This document shows, piece by piece, positions 14,633-23,614 of a stretch of DNA of 64,000 nt. A program made the translations under genes and the position numbers. Origin of the DNA: an uncultured Acidimicrobiaceae bacterium (GTDB taxonomy: Bacteria; Actinomycetota; Acidimicrobiia; Spongiisociales; UBA5794). The DNA lies in NCBI GenBank assembly GCA_947259365.1, contig CAMYMC010000026.1:1-64000 (forward strand). The letters run 5' to 3'. Below the pieces are notes generated by a model, which saw nothing but the letters and a program-made list of their open reading frames with translations, ran no database searches and had not been told where the DNA came from. The stretch's first letter is position 1, and the number at the start of each line of letters is the position of its first letter.

Positions 14633-16519
14633 TCAGGTGTTGGAAACCTCTCGGGACGACGTCTCGAGGATCTCGTACAGCGTGCTGCGCCGGGCGGGAA
14701 CGCGGCCGGCGGCGCGGATGGCCGCCTCCATGTCCTCCGCACCCAGGGAGGTCCCGTGGGACGCCCCGGCCGCTCTCGAGATCGTCTCGTCCATGAGCGT
14801 TCCGCCGAGATCGTTGCATCCGGCGTCGAGGAGCCGTGCCCCGCCGTCGAGACCCAGCTTGACCCACGAGGCCTGGATGTTGGAGATGAGCCCATCGAAC
14901 GCGATCCGCCCGACGGCGTGGACGAGCACGACCTCGTCCCACGTCGGACCGGGCCGGCTCCTCCCCCTCAGGTAGATCGGGGCGCCCATGTGCACGAATG
15001 GAAGCGGGACGAACTCGGTGATACCGCCGGTGCGGCGCTGGATCGTGCGGAGGGCCTCGAAGTGGTTCGCCCACGATCGGGGGGAGTCGATGTGGCCGAA
15101 CATCATCGTCGCCGTCGACCGCAGGCCGAGCTCGTGAGCCGTCATCATCACCTCGGCCCACTGCGAGGTGCGGATCTTGTCCGGGCAGAGGTGACGCCGC
15201 ACGTCGTCGTCGAGGATCTCCGCAGCCGTGCCCGGGAGAGTGCCGAGCCCGGCGTCGCGGAGTCGCACGAGGAAGTCGCGCACCGTCACACCCAGCGTCT
15301 CGGCTCCCTGCCAGACCTCCAGCGGGGTGAACCCGTGGATGTGCATGTCGGGGAGGTACTCCTTGATGGACTCGACGACGGTCACGTAGAAGTCGCCCGT
15401 GAACTCGGGGTGGATCCCGCCCTGGAGGCACACCTCGGTGGCCCCCCGCTCCCACGCCTCGACGGAGCGCTCGACGACCTGTGGGATCGACATCAGGTAG
15501 GGCTCACCCCGCAGGTTCAGCGAGCGCGGACCCTTGGAGAAGGCGCAGAACCCGCAGCGAAAGTAGCACTGGTTCGTGTAGTTGATGTTTCGGTTCACGA
15601 CGTAGGTGACGGTGTCGCCGCCGACCCGACGTCGCAGCTCGTCGGCGACGGTGGCGACGGCGTCGACCTCGTCGCCGCGCGCCCGGAACAAGCGCTCGAC
15701 CTCGTCGCGGGACGGGGCCTCACCCACGAGCGACCGCTCCAGGATCCCGCGCAGCCCGGGCTCGACGGCCGCCGGGTCGATCTGACCGTTGCTGTGCGAC
15801 CACGCCTCGTCCGCCCACGCCGCCGAGAACCGCTGTGGCGGCACCGGTGCCGGCAGATCCTTGCCGGGGGCCCACTCGTGACGAGGCCGGACCGCGCCGC
15901 TGCCGTCGACCTGGTCGAGGTATGCGGCAAAGAGGTCTGCATCGAGCAGCTCCCGCGCCTCGTCGACCTCGACGGGAAGCGGCAGCGCGCCGCGCTCGAC
16001 GAGCGGCGCCGGGGCGAGCGCGTCGCGGAGCGCACCGACGCTCTCGGTGTCCCAGCCCCTGAGGAGGAGATCGGTCGCACCGGCGTCGAACGCGGCGACG
16101 GCCTGGTCGACCGTATCGACGAAGACCGACACGGCCGTATCGACCCCGGGGAGGCCGGCCAGGGAGGCCGCGTCTGTGATCCGGCTCCGCGGGGTGCGCA
16201 GGTAGGCGGCGCCGGAGCGGGCGAGCGCGTCGAGCAGCGGCTCCCGGGGGTCGTCGAAGACGACAGTCAGCCGCCAGCCGGGCACGCCACGCTCGGCGAG
16301 GGCGAGAGCACCGGTGCCGTCGACGACCCATGCCAGCGGCTCCGCCTCGGTGTCTGCGGTGGCGAGGGGCACGAGCCCGCCGGCGAGCAGCTCGCGCCGC
16401 CCGGCGGGGTCGAGCGATGCCACCTCTGCGGCCGTCGCCCCTTCGCGACGGCGGGTGGCCGCCCACAGCTCGTTGACGCGGTCCGTCGGCCTCACCTGGA
16501 GAAACGTCACCGTCCTCAA
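14633..16519 (-). CDS. cofH: CofH, FO synthase subunit 2 (radical SAM) with unusual N-terminal extension
   Basis: About 628 residues from a TTG at 16519 that overlaps the cofG stop, or 625 from GTG at 16510. The C-terminal ~400 residues are CofH: NYTNQCYFRCGFCAFSKGP with the radical-SAM CxxxCxxC cluster, CLQGGIHPEFTG, HIHGFTPLEVWQGA, GTAAEILDDDVRRHLCPDKI. It joins the tyrosine-derived radical to 5-amino-6-ribitylaminouracil to form the F420 precursor FO. The first ~230 residues (VTFLQVRPTDRVNELW ... GWRLTVVFDDPREPLLDALARSG) are not part of CofH. I do not recognise them; they look alpha/beta and may be a decayed or novel domain. Confidence 0.88.
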   Translation of the reverse strand: MRTVTFLQVRPTDRVNELWAATRRREGATAAEVASLDPAGRRELLAGGLVPLATADTEAEPLAWVVDGTGALALAERGVPGWRLTVVFDDPREPLLDALARSGAAYLRTPRSRITDAASLAGLPGVDTAVSVFVDTVDQAVAAFDAGATDLLLRGWDTESVGALRDALAPAPLVERGALPLPVEVDEARELLDADLFAAYLDQVDGSGAVRPRHEWAPGKDLPAPVPPQRFSAAWADEAWSHSNGQIDPAAVEPGLRGILERSLVGEAPSRDEVERLFRARGDEVDAVATVADELRRRVGGDTVTYVVNRNINYTNQCYFRCGFCAFSKGPRSLNLRGEPYLMSIPQVVERSVEAWERGATEVCLQGGIHPEFTGDFYVTVVESIKEYLPDMHIHGFTPLEVWQGAETLGVTVRDFLVRLRDAGLGTLPGTAAEILDDDVRRHLCPDKIRTSQWAEVMMTAHELGLRSTATMMFGHIDSPRSWANHFEALRTIQRRTGGITEFVPLPFVHMGAPIYLRGRSRPGPTWDEVVLVHAVGRIAFDGLISNIQASWVKLGLDGGARLLDAGCNDLGGTLMDETISRAAGASHGTSLGAEDMEAAIRAAGRVPARRSTLYEILETSSREVSNT

Positions 16520-17655
16520 CGCGCTGCCTCCAGCCGGGGCACCCGGGCGAAGCCCTCGTCGTCGGCAGCCGCCTCGACCCGGGGAAGCAGACCCGGATCG
16601 ATCCAGTTCGCGTCGATGAACCTCGGGTACACCGGCAGCCGAGGCAGGAGACGGAACCCGGCGTCCTCGGTGACGCCGCGGAGCCGGCCGAGATGCGGCC
16701 ACGGCGCCTCCGGGTTGACCCAGTCGATCGTCAGCGGCGACACGCCGCCCCAGTCGTTGACACCGGCGTCGAGGAGAACGCCGAAATCGTCGGTGAGGTT
16801 GGGGGGCACCTGGACGCTGATCGCCGGGTCGAGGATCCAGCGTGCCGCAGCGACGATCCGGGCGAGGTACTGCACGGTCGGCTCGGCCTCCCGCCGCATC
16901 CGGGTGTCCGCCTTGGCGCGGAAGTTCTGGACGATGACCTCCTGAACGTTGCCCCAGCGGCGATGGAGCTCGTCGATGACGAAGAGCGACTCGACGATCT
17001 CGGCCGGCGTCTCCCCGATGCCGACGAGGACGCCCGTCGTGAACGGCACCCGGGCCCGGCCGGCAGCCTCGATCGTCGACACCCGCAGCGCCGGGTCCTT
17101 GTCGGGGCAGCCGTGGTGCGGCATTCCCGGCTCCATGAGCCGGGGAGAGATGTTCTCCAGCATGAGCCCCATCGACGGGCTCGCGGGGCGCAGCAGCGAG
17201 ATCGCGCCGTCGTCCATGACCCCCGGGTTGGCGTGAGGCAGAAGCGACGTCTCGGCCACCACCGCCTCGCTCATGGCCGCCACGTACTCCATCGTCGTCT
17301 CGTGGCCCTGGTCGGCGAGGAACTCGATCGCCGCCGGCCATCGGTCCTCGGGCCGGTCGCCGAGCGTGAAGAGGGCCTCGGTGCACCGGTGGACCTCACC
17401 GGCACGGGCGATGGCGATGACCTCGTCCGGGCTGAGATACTCGCCGCCGCCGCCTGGCGGCTTGGCGAACGTGCAGTACGTGCACGTGTCCCGACACAGC
17501 GTCGTCAGCGGGATGAACACCTTGCGGGAGTACGTGATGGTGTCTCCCCACACCTCCCCGCGGACCCGGGACGCCGCGGCGAACAGCGGCTGCGGGTCTC
17601 GCTCACCTCGCACCAGCTCGACGGCGAGCTCGGGGTCGGGTTGGGGAAACGTCAT
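16516..17655 (-). CDS. cofG: CofG, FO synthase subunit 1 (radical SAM)
   Basis: 379 residues. The radical-SAM cluster is Cys54, Cys58 and Cys61 (TTLCRDTCTYCTFAKPPGG). Other family segments are ALFTLGDRPEDRWPAA, MGLMLENISPRLMEPGMPHHGCPDKDP, TTGVLVGIGETPAEIVESL, and PNLTDDFGVLLDAGVNDWGGVSPLT. With CofH it makes FO for coenzyme F420. In most actinobacteria these two are one FbiC protein; here they are separate, overlapping genes. The ATG at 17655 was chosen because the upstream frame is low-complexity. Confidence 0.95.
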   Translation of the reverse strand: MTFPQPDPELAVELVRGERDPQPLFAAASRVRGEVWGDTITYSRKVFIPLTTLCRDTCTYCTFAKPPGGGGEYLSPDEVIAIARAGEVHRCTEALFTLGDRPEDRWPAAIEFLADQGHETTMEYVAAMSEAVVAETSLLPHANPGVMDDGAISLLRPASPSMGLMLENISPRLMEPGMPHHGCPDKDPALRVSTIEAAGRARVPFTTGVLVGIGETPAEIVESLFVIDELHRRWGNVQEVIVQNFRAKADTRMRREAEPTVQYLARIVAAARWILDPAISVQVPPNLTDDFGVLLDAGVNDWGGVSPLTIDWVNPEAPWPHLGRLRGVTEDAGFRLLPRLPVYPRFIDANWIDPGLLPRVEAAADDEGFARVPRLEAAR

Positions 17656-17743
17656 GGCCGGCAACGGTATCACGCCGCGCCGGGCCTTCCCGTCGTTGCA
17701 GGCCGACTCGCTGTCGGGGCTACGACTGCACACACTCCCTCGG

Positions 17744-18451
17744 ATGCTCGACGTCATCCGGCTCCTTCCCATCGCGTCGACCCTCGTTGCTGCCGGGTTC
17801 ACCCGCGTGCTCTACCTCCGGTGGCGCGAAGCACCCGGAAAGCGTCACCTGCTGTGGTGGATGATCGGCGTCGCCCTCTTCGGAGTGGGAACGGCCACCG
17901 AGGCGATCGTCGGCATTGCCGGCTGGAGCGAGCCGGTCTTCCGCGCCTGGTACATCTCAGGAGCCCTTCTCGGCGGCGCCCCGCTCGCCCAGGGGACCGT
18001 GTATCTCATGGTCTCGCGCGATCGCGCCGACCGCCTGACCGTGGCGATGCTCTCGTACGCGTCGATCGCGGCGGTGTTCGTGCTCCTCACGCCGATCGCG
18101 TTCGACCTCGTCGATCCCGACCGGTTGTCCTCCCGGGTCATCGTCTGGTCGTGGGTGCGGCTCTTCTCCCCCCTCCTCAATACGTATGCGCTCGTCTTCC
18201 TCGTCGGTGGCGCCATCGTCTCTGCGGTGCGGTACCGGCGTCGCGGAGGGTCCGGAGCGCGGGTGAAGGGCAACGTCCTCATCGCTGCAGGAGCCCTGCT
18301 GCCCGGCATCGGCGGTTCGTTCACCCGGCTCGGGTACGTCGAGGTGCTCTTCGTGATGGAACTCGTCGGGCTCGTGCTGCTGTGGGCGGGGTACCGCGCC
18401 ATCGCCGCCGACGAGTCCCCGTCGATCCACGCAGCGGTGCCCGCGGCCTGA
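17744..18451 (+). CDS. multi-pass membrane protein, unknown function
   Basis: 235 residues with about seven hydrophobic helices (for example LLPIASTLVAAGFTRVLYL, HLLWWMIGVALFGVGTATEAIVGIAG, ISGALLGGAPLAQGTVYLM, VMELVGLVLLWAGYRAI). There is no attached kinase or cyclase domain. The seven-helix arrangement recalls 7TM sensory modules but I cannot assign a family. Divergent from cofG with an 88-bp gap. Confidence 0.7.
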   Translation: MLDVIRLLPIASTLVAAGFTRVLYLRWREAPGKRHLLWWMIGVALFGVGTATEAIVGIAGWSEPVFRAWYISGALLGGAPLAQGTVYLMVSRDRADRLTVAMLSYASIAAVFVLLTPIAFDLVDPDRLSSRVIVWSWVRLFSPLLNTYALVFLVGGAIVSAVRYRRRGGSGARVKGNVLIAAGALLPGIGGSFTRLGYVEVLFVMELVGLVLLWAGYRAIAADESPSIHAAVPAA

Positions 18452-18542
18452 TCACCCGAGCCGGCCGCCTGAACCGGCTGCCCGAGCCACCCGCCCGAGC
18501 CGGCACCCGGCGCGGTCGCCACGGCCGGTAGCCTCGAAGGTC

Positions 18543-19472
18543 ATGCGAGCGACGCGCCACCTCATCGCCATCGCCGTCGCCGCCGCGGCGTGCAGCTCGA
18601 GCGGTGGGGGCCGGGAGGCGACCCCGGTGACCTCCCCGCCGACGACCGCGGCCACCCCGACGACCACGACGGTGCCGGTCGCCACCTCGCCGGCTCCCAC
18701 GCCGGACCCGGGGACTCCGGAGCCGGGGCCAGTCCCCCAGTGCCGGGCGGGGGAAACGGCGTTCACGGCCGACGGCCTCGTCGCCACCCTCGGCGAAGCC
18801 GAGGGCGACGCCGCAGTCATCGGCGCGGTGCGCTGGGAACCGTCGACGGGATGCGAACGGATCGTCGTCGACCTCCTCACCGCGGACGGCGCACCGGCGG
18901 GTGATCTCGGTGAGGCCACGGTGAGCTTCGACGCCGGGGCGGGGATCGTTCGCATCGAGTTGCCGCTGCGAGTCACCGGCGTGTCGGACACCGCCATCGA
19001 AGGAGCCCTCGTCGAGCGCATCTTCGTCGTGCGCACCACCCCGGGGCAGCTCGCCGTCGACATCCACCTCGCCACGGACGAACCGGTCGTCGTCCGCAGC
19101 TTCGAAGAGGGCGAACCCTCCAGGGTCCTCGTCGACGTCGCCACCGACCCGGCAGGGCTGGGTCGCACCACTCCGCCCACGATCGCCGAGGACGTCGTCG
19201 TCCTCACCCCCGGTCCGGGACCCGCCGAGTACCCGCTGGCCGTCACCGGGTACGCCCGGACGTTCGAGGCCAACGTCCTCGCCCGGCTCGTCCAGGAGGG
19301 AACGATCGCCGACGTCTCGTTCACCACCGCCACGGACTGGCTCGAGGCGTGGGGGGAATTCACCATCAGCTTCACCGGCGGACCGACCGGCGACATCACC
19401 CTCCTCGTCGGCGAGGAGAGCCCCAGGGACGGCCGCTTCGAGGGCGTCGCGGTGCGTCTCCAGATGTCCTGA
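18543..19472 (+). CDS. secreted lipoprotein-like protein with AMIN-like and Gmad2-type domains
   Basis: 309 residues. The short signal MRATRHLIAIAVAAAACSSSG ends at a lipobox-like AAAC. A Thr/Pro-rich linker follows to about residue 65. The middle region (GCERIVVDLLTADG ... ERIFVVRTTPGQLAVDIHLATDEP) resembles AMIN-like domains. The C-terminal ~90 residues (YPLAVTGYARTFEANVLARLVQEG ... WGEFTISFTG) match the Gmad2 immunoglobulin-like domain known from spore germination and related secreted proteins. It probably acts at the cell surface; the ligand is unknown. Confidence 0.8.
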   Translation: MRATRHLIAIAVAAAACSSSGGGREATPVTSPPTTAATPTTTTVPVATSPAPTPDPGTPEPGPVPQCRAGETAFTADGLVATLGEAEGDAAVIGAVRWEPSTGCERIVVDLLTADGAPAGDLGEATVSFDAGAGIVRIELPLRVTGVSDTAIEGALVERIFVVRTTPGQLAVDIHLATDEPVVVRSFEEGEPSRVLVDVATDPAGLGRTTPPTIAEDVVVLTPGPGPAEYPLAVTGYARTFEANVLARLVQEGTIADVSFTTATDWLEAWGEFTISFTGGPTGDITLLVGEESPRDGRFEGVAVRLQMS

Positions 19473-19521
19473 TCCACCACCGACCCCTAGCCTCGGGTGA
19501 AGACAAGGAGGGAGGAACCGC

Positions 19522-19755
19522 ATGACCGGAGTCACGAAGACGATCCGCCTCGCCGGCGGCTCCGAGCACTCGGTGGAGGACGCGATCTCGACTGTGCTCG
19601 GCCGTGCCGCGGAGACGATCGCCGACATCCGCCGCTTCGAGGTCAAGCAACTCGGCGGCACCGTCTCCGAGAGCGGCGTGCCGTCGTCCTACGAGGTGAC
19701 GCTCGACATCACGTTCGGCGTTCGCGAGAGCGTCCACGAGGGCATGCCCGGGTGA
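19522..19755 (+). CDS. dodecin family protein
   Basis: 77 residues, the usual size. VTKTIRLAGGSEHSVEDAISTVLGRAAETIADIRRFEVKQLGG matches the dodecin fold, which assembles into hollow 12-mers that store flavin. The C-terminus YEVTLDITFGV is typical. The ribosome binding site GGAGGAA is strong. Its stop overlaps the GTG start of the metallo-hydrolase gene. Confidence 0.92.
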   Translation: MTGVTKTIRLAGGSEHSVEDAISTVLGRAAETIADIRRFEVKQLGGTVSESGVPSSYEVTLDITFGVRESVHEGMPG

Positions 19756-20738
19756 GCGCCGACGTCCGTGACTTCGGGCGCGGGATCGCCAGGATCCGCC
19801 TCCCGCTGCCGTTCCCGGGCCTGCAGTGGACGAACGCATACGTGATCCGCAGCGACGGTGAGACGACCCTCATCGACACCGGGGTCGACTCCGCGGAGAG
19901 CTGGGAAGCGCTCGAAACCGGCCTCGGAGCCTTGGGCCTCCACGTCTCGGATCTCACCAGGGTCGTCGGCACCCATCTCCACCCGGACCACATGGGCATG
20001 GCGCACCGCGTCGTCTCCGCCTCTGGCGCCGAGTTCGTCATGCACGAGTCAGTCCCCGGATCGCTCGCCGAGTACAACGACTGGAGCATCGCCCGGCGTC
20101 GGACCGCGACGCTTGCCGCCGAGCACGGAGTGCCGGACGACGCGAGGGAGCGGATCGGCGCCATCAGCCCCCGCCCCGATTGGGCGGGCACCGGAATCGA
20201 GCCGACCGGCCTCGTCGCCGACGGGGACCGGATCGACGTGGGCGGCGGCCGGCATGTGACCGCCATCCACACCCCGGGTCACGAGGGAGCGCACATCTGC
20301 CTCGTCGACTCGACCACCGGGGCGCTGTTCTCCGGAGATCACATCCTGCCGCGGATCACACCGGTCGTCATGCATCACCCGGACGGGGATCGCCTCGGGA
20401 CCTACCTCGACTCGCTGCGGCGCATCGAGCGGATGGACATCGGTCTCACCTACCCGGCGCACGTCACCGTGCTCCAGCGCGGCAGCCTGCGGGCGCGCCA
20501 GATCGCCCTTCATCACGAGAGACGCCTCGGAGCGATGCTCCAGGAGTTGCGGCAGGGACCGACGACGGCTTGGGAGGTCGTGGGCGCCATCTTCCGCCCC
20601 CACCTCGGGACGCTCGAGCAGCGCCTCGCCCTGTCGGAGACGATCGCCCACCTCGAGTACCTCCGGCTGCGCGACGAGGTCGAGCGCACCATGGAGGGAG
20701 GCGTGTGGTATTACCGTCTCCCCGAGCAACGCTGGTGA
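19752..20738 (+). CDS. MBL-fold metallo-hydrolase
   Basis: 328 residues. Metal ligands lie in THLHPDHMGM, HTPGHEGAH and FSGDHILPR. The C-terminal ~90 residues (TTAWEVVGAIFRPHLG ... AHLEYLRLRDEVER) resemble the winged-helix tail of LACTB2-like hydrolases. The GTG start overlaps the dodecin stop. Possible substrates are thioesters, RNA or lactones; the family does not allow a choice. Confidence 0.9.
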   Translation: MSADVRDFGRGIARIRLPLPFPGLQWTNAYVIRSDGETTLIDTGVDSAESWEALETGLGALGLHVSDLTRVVGTHLHPDHMGMAHRVVSASGAEFVMHESVPGSLAEYNDWSIARRRTATLAAEHGVPDDARERIGAISPRPDWAGTGIEPTGLVADGDRIDVGGGRHVTAIHTPGHEGAHICLVDSTTGALFSGDHILPRITPVVMHHPDGDRLGTYLDSLRRIERMDIGLTYPAHVTVLQRGSLRARQIALHHERRLGAMLQELRQGPTTAWEVVGAIFRPHLGTLEQRLALSETIAHLEYLRLRDEVERTMEGGVWYYRLPEQRW

Positions 20739-20742
20739 GGTC

Positions 20743-21129
20743 ATGCAAGAGGGCTGCATCTTCTGCGGGATCGTGGCCGGGGACGTCCCCTCGACGACGA
20801 TCGCAGAGTCCGAGAATGTCGTCGCCTTCCGCGACATCAACCCCGCCGCACCCGTTCATGTCCTCCTCATCCCCAAGGCTCACGTCGTCTCGTCGGCTGC
20901 GGAGCTGCGCGCCGGGCACGGCGAGCTCCTCGGCGAGCTGTTCGAGTTGGCGGCGTCGATCGCCGATGCCGAGGGGCTCGAGGGGACGTACCGCGTCATC
21001 GTGAACTCGGGATCCGGGTCCGGCCAGACCGTCTTCCACCTCCACTTCCACCTGCTCGGTGGTTGGGGCCGCTCCGGTTCATTCCCGAAGACGCTCGGCG
21101 ACGAGACCGGGGGCGTCCCGGTCAACTGA
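20743..21129 (+). CDS. HIT family nucleotide-binding hydrolase
   Basis: 128 residues. The N-terminal zinc Cys pair is in GCIFCGIVAGDVPS. The active-site triad is in QTVFHLHFHLLGGW (HxHxH). This is the Hint/adenosine 5'-monophosphoramidase type. It starts 4 bp after the metallo-hydrolase and its end overlaps the convergent ATP-grasp gene by 8 bp. Confidence 0.94.
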   Translation: MQEGCIFCGIVAGDVPSTTIAESENVVAFRDINPAAPVHVLLIPKAHVVSSAAELRAGHGELLGELFELAASIADAEGLEGTYRVIVNSGSGSGQTVFHLHFHLLGGWGRSGSFPKTLGDETGGVPVN

Positions 21130-22480
21130 ACGGATCGGGTGCGGGCTCGAGCTCGGGGAGTCCCGCGTCCCAACGCTCGTTGGCGAACCGGGCTGCCGCC
21201 GCCGCCAGCGGCGCCACCGAGGGCCCCGGGGTGATCCGGTCCGGGTCGAGCCGCATCCGGATGTAGGTGCCCATCGGTGAGGACCCGACCTCGATGATCC
21301 CGTCGGCGGCGTCAGCGTCGACCGCGGCGGCGGCGTCACCGGCGAAGGCGATGTCGGCGGCGTCCTCGGGGATCTTCGCCCGCACCGAAAACCCGGCCCC
21401 GCCGGTGCGCACCGCATCGGCGCCGGGGACGATCGCGTCCTCGAGCCAGGAGGCGTCGACGGTGACGTCACCGGCGAGCAACGCCCGGGTCACGAAGTCG
21501 AGCGGGAAGGACGCGGCTCTCGCCAGGATGATGAGGCCTGCGCTGAGGCGCGGATTGAGCTCGGTAGGGAAGAATCCCTCACCGGTGCACACGCCGTCGA
21601 TGGAGAACGGGCCGCGGTAGCCCACGCAGTCGGCGAGGACCGTGGCGACGGCCGTCGCGGCGCGGCGCATCTCTTCGCGGACCGGCGTCGGCGGATCCCA
21701 GAAGGTGCTGGCCCCGCCGTAGAAGAGCTCCGGCTCGTCACGCCGGCGCAGCACGACCATCTCGACCGGACGGAAGGCGGCGATCCCATCCGAGGCCACG
21801 TAGCCGTGGATCGAGCACGGGATCCCGTCGAGGAACGGCATCACCCTCACCCTCACGGCCCGGCCCTCGAACCACGTGAGCGCAGGGGCTGCGTCCCCGG
21901 GGCTGCGGATCCATCGCGTGTAGTCGCCGCCGCCGTGCCAGCCCTCCGTGTTGTCGGCCACCCACACCGTGCCGAGCGGGCCGCCCAGTGTCGCGGCCGC
22001 CGCCGGGGCGTCGGCGAGAGGGACGACGGCCGACGGTGCCCTGGCGATACCGGCGGCGTCCCAGATGGGGGAGACGACGGTCTTGTCCTCGAGCGCCGCC
22101 CACTCGGGGCGCCGCCCCCCGTAGACCGGGCGCCCCGCCGCCGAAGGTGCGGTGTGGAACGCCGGGGTGATGGCGATCGCGGCGCCTTCGGGATCGAAGT
22201 CATCGACGGCGGCGAGGAGGGGGGGCGACGGCGCCGCGATCGATGCGAGGTAGGCGCGCATCGCACCCATGATCGTCTCGCCGCTCGTACGGGTGTAGAA
22301 GACGGGCACGCCGGCGGGTAGCTCGCCGACCCCCTCCGTCGCCGACACGACGAAGATGTCCCCGGCCCCGTCGCCGCGCAGTGTCCCGACCGTCTCGGTC
22401 GCCGCCGCGGCGACGTCGGCGGCGACGATCCAGCGGTGGGAGCGGTTGATCTCGGCGAGCCGGTCGCGGAGGTCGCTCAT
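21122..22480 (-). CDS. ATP-grasp-like protein, unknown substrate
   Basis: 452 residues. The region from GIPCSIHGYVASDGIAAFRPVEMVVL to GYRGPFSIDGVCTGEGFFPTELNPRLSAGL resembles the ATP-grasp C-lobe, including the Mg-binding E-x-N-P-R. The N-terminal third (NRSHRWIVAADVAAAATETVG ...) would be the pre-grasp domain. No carboxylate/amine partner enzyme is adjacent. The ATG at 22480 was chosen because the frame beyond it enters the divergent gene's leader. Confidence 0.65.
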   Translation of the reverse strand: MSDLRDRLAEINRSHRWIVAADVAAAATETVGTLRGDGAGDIFVVSATEGVGELPAGVPVFYTRTSGETIMGAMRAYLASIAAPSPPLLAAVDDFDPEGAAIAITPAFHTAPSAAGRPVYGGRRPEWAALEDKTVVSPIWDAAGIARAPSAVVPLADAPAAAATLGGPLGTVWVADNTEGWHGGGDYTRWIRSPGDAAPALTWFEGRAVRVRVMPFLDGIPCSIHGYVASDGIAAFRPVEMVVLRRRDEPELFYGGASTFWDPPTPVREEMRRAATAVATVLADCVGYRGPFSIDGVCTGEGFFPTELNPRLSAGLIILARAASFPLDFVTRALLAGDVTVDASWLEDAIVPGADAVRTGGAGFSVRAKIPEDAADIAFAGDAAAAVDADAADGIIEVGSSPMGTYIRMRLDPDRITPGPSVAPLAAAAARFANERWDAGLPELEPAPDPFS

Positions 22481-22505
22481 CCGCGGAGGATAGAGTGCCG
22501 CCCCC

Positions 22506-23241
22506 ATGGACGAGTTTCGCCGGGCGAACCGTGAGAACTGGGACGACCGGGTCGCCATCCACTGGGGACCGGATGGTTACGACGCGCCCGGCTTCATCGC
22601 CGACCCCTCCCGGATCTCCGCAACGGTCGAGACCGACCGGCACGTGCTCGGCGACGTCGCCGGGAAGCGGCTCCTCCACCTCCAGTGCCACTTCGGCAAG
22701 GACACGCTGTCGTGGGCGCGCCTCGGCGCCGAGGTCACCGGCATCGACTTCTCCCCGAAGGCAATCGCTGCGGCACGGCGGCTCGCGGCGGACTCGGGGA
22801 CGGCCGGACGGTTCGTCGAGTCGGAGCTCTATGCGGCGCCGTCGGTCCTCGACGAGCGGTTCGACATCGTCTACACGGGGGTCGGAGCGCTCAACTGGCT
22901 CCCGGACATCCGTGGCTGGGCCGGCGTCGTCGACCACTTCCTCGCACCGGGGAGCACGTTCTACATGCGGGAGGGCCACCCGGTGCTGTGGTCGATCGAC
23001 GACGAGCGGGACGACGAGCTCCTCGTGGTCGGTCACCCCTACTTCGAGGGACCTCTCCGAGATCATCGGGGCATTGCTCGACCTCGGCCTGACGCTGACC
23101 CACTTCGCCGAGCACCGCGAGGTCGAATGGCCGGCCCTGGAGATCATGACCGAGGGTGACGACGGCCGGTGGCGGCTGCCCGAGCAGCTGCGGGACGTCC
23201 TCCCTCTCATGTACACGGTCGTCGCGACGAAACCCGGGTAG
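22506..23241 (+). pseudogene. class I SAM-dependent methyltransferase, frameshifted by an internal deletion
   Basis: The first frame gives 180 good residues: FRRANRENWDDRVAIHW, HLQCHFGKDTLSWARLGAEVTGIDFS (SAM-binding motif I) and FDIVYTGVGALNWLPDI, ending at GHPYFEGP near 23050. Coding then continues in the +1 frame from 23053 as LSEIIGALLDLGLTLTHFAEH ... LPLMYTVVATKPG, the normal end of the same family. Relatives have roughly 30-35 residues between these parts, so a deletion of about 100 bp not divisible by three is likely. As written the product would end at 23159 with a nonsense tail. Damage, or an assembly error, cannot be told apart here. Confidence 0.7.
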
Positions 23242-23248
23242 ACGGGCG

Positions 23249-23614
23249 TCAGCGGGTCAGGGCGAGGGCCAGCATGCCGGCGCCGAGGGCGAGGTTGGCC
23301 ACGGTGCCCCCCGGGCTCGAGACGACGGCGGCGGCGAATGCGAACGCGGCCCCGGCGTAGAGCGCGGGGCGGACGAGATCACCCCTCGTGAAGATGGCGA
23401 CCGCAGCGGCCGCCTCGAAGATGATCACCGCGATCGTCACGGCCGTGGCGTTCGGCAGGACGAGGTTGTCGACGAGCCATCGCCCGGGACGGAACCAGGC
23501 GCCGTCGGCGAAGCTCCCGAAGAACTCGGCGCTGTGCGATGTCGTGTAGATCGCGTTGAACAGCGCCCCGACGGCGAGCAGCGCGCCGAACCCGAGCTCA
23601 GCGAACGATCGCAT
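23249..23614 (-). CDS. small four-helix membrane protein
   Basis: 121 residues with four hydrophobic helices (FGALLAVGALFNAIYTT, ATAVTIAVIIFEAAAAVAIF, ALYAGAAFAFAAAVVSS, ANLALGAGMLALAL). The family is not recognised; the layout is DoxX-like. Its start overlaps the preceding membrane protein gene by 17 bp. Third gene of the MarR operon. Confidence 0.7.
   Translation of the reverse strand: MRSFAELGFGALLAVGALFNAIYTTSHSAEFFGSFADGAWFRPGRWLVDNLVLPNATAVTIAVIIFEAAAAVAIFTRGDLVRPALYAGAAFAFAAAVVSSPGGTVANLALGAGMLALALTR

Noticed and set aside
14756-16945. 729-codon plus-strand frame opposite cofH/cofG
   Set aside because: Arg/Asp/Val-rich antisense composition with no motif; both radical-SAM genes on the minus strand are intact.
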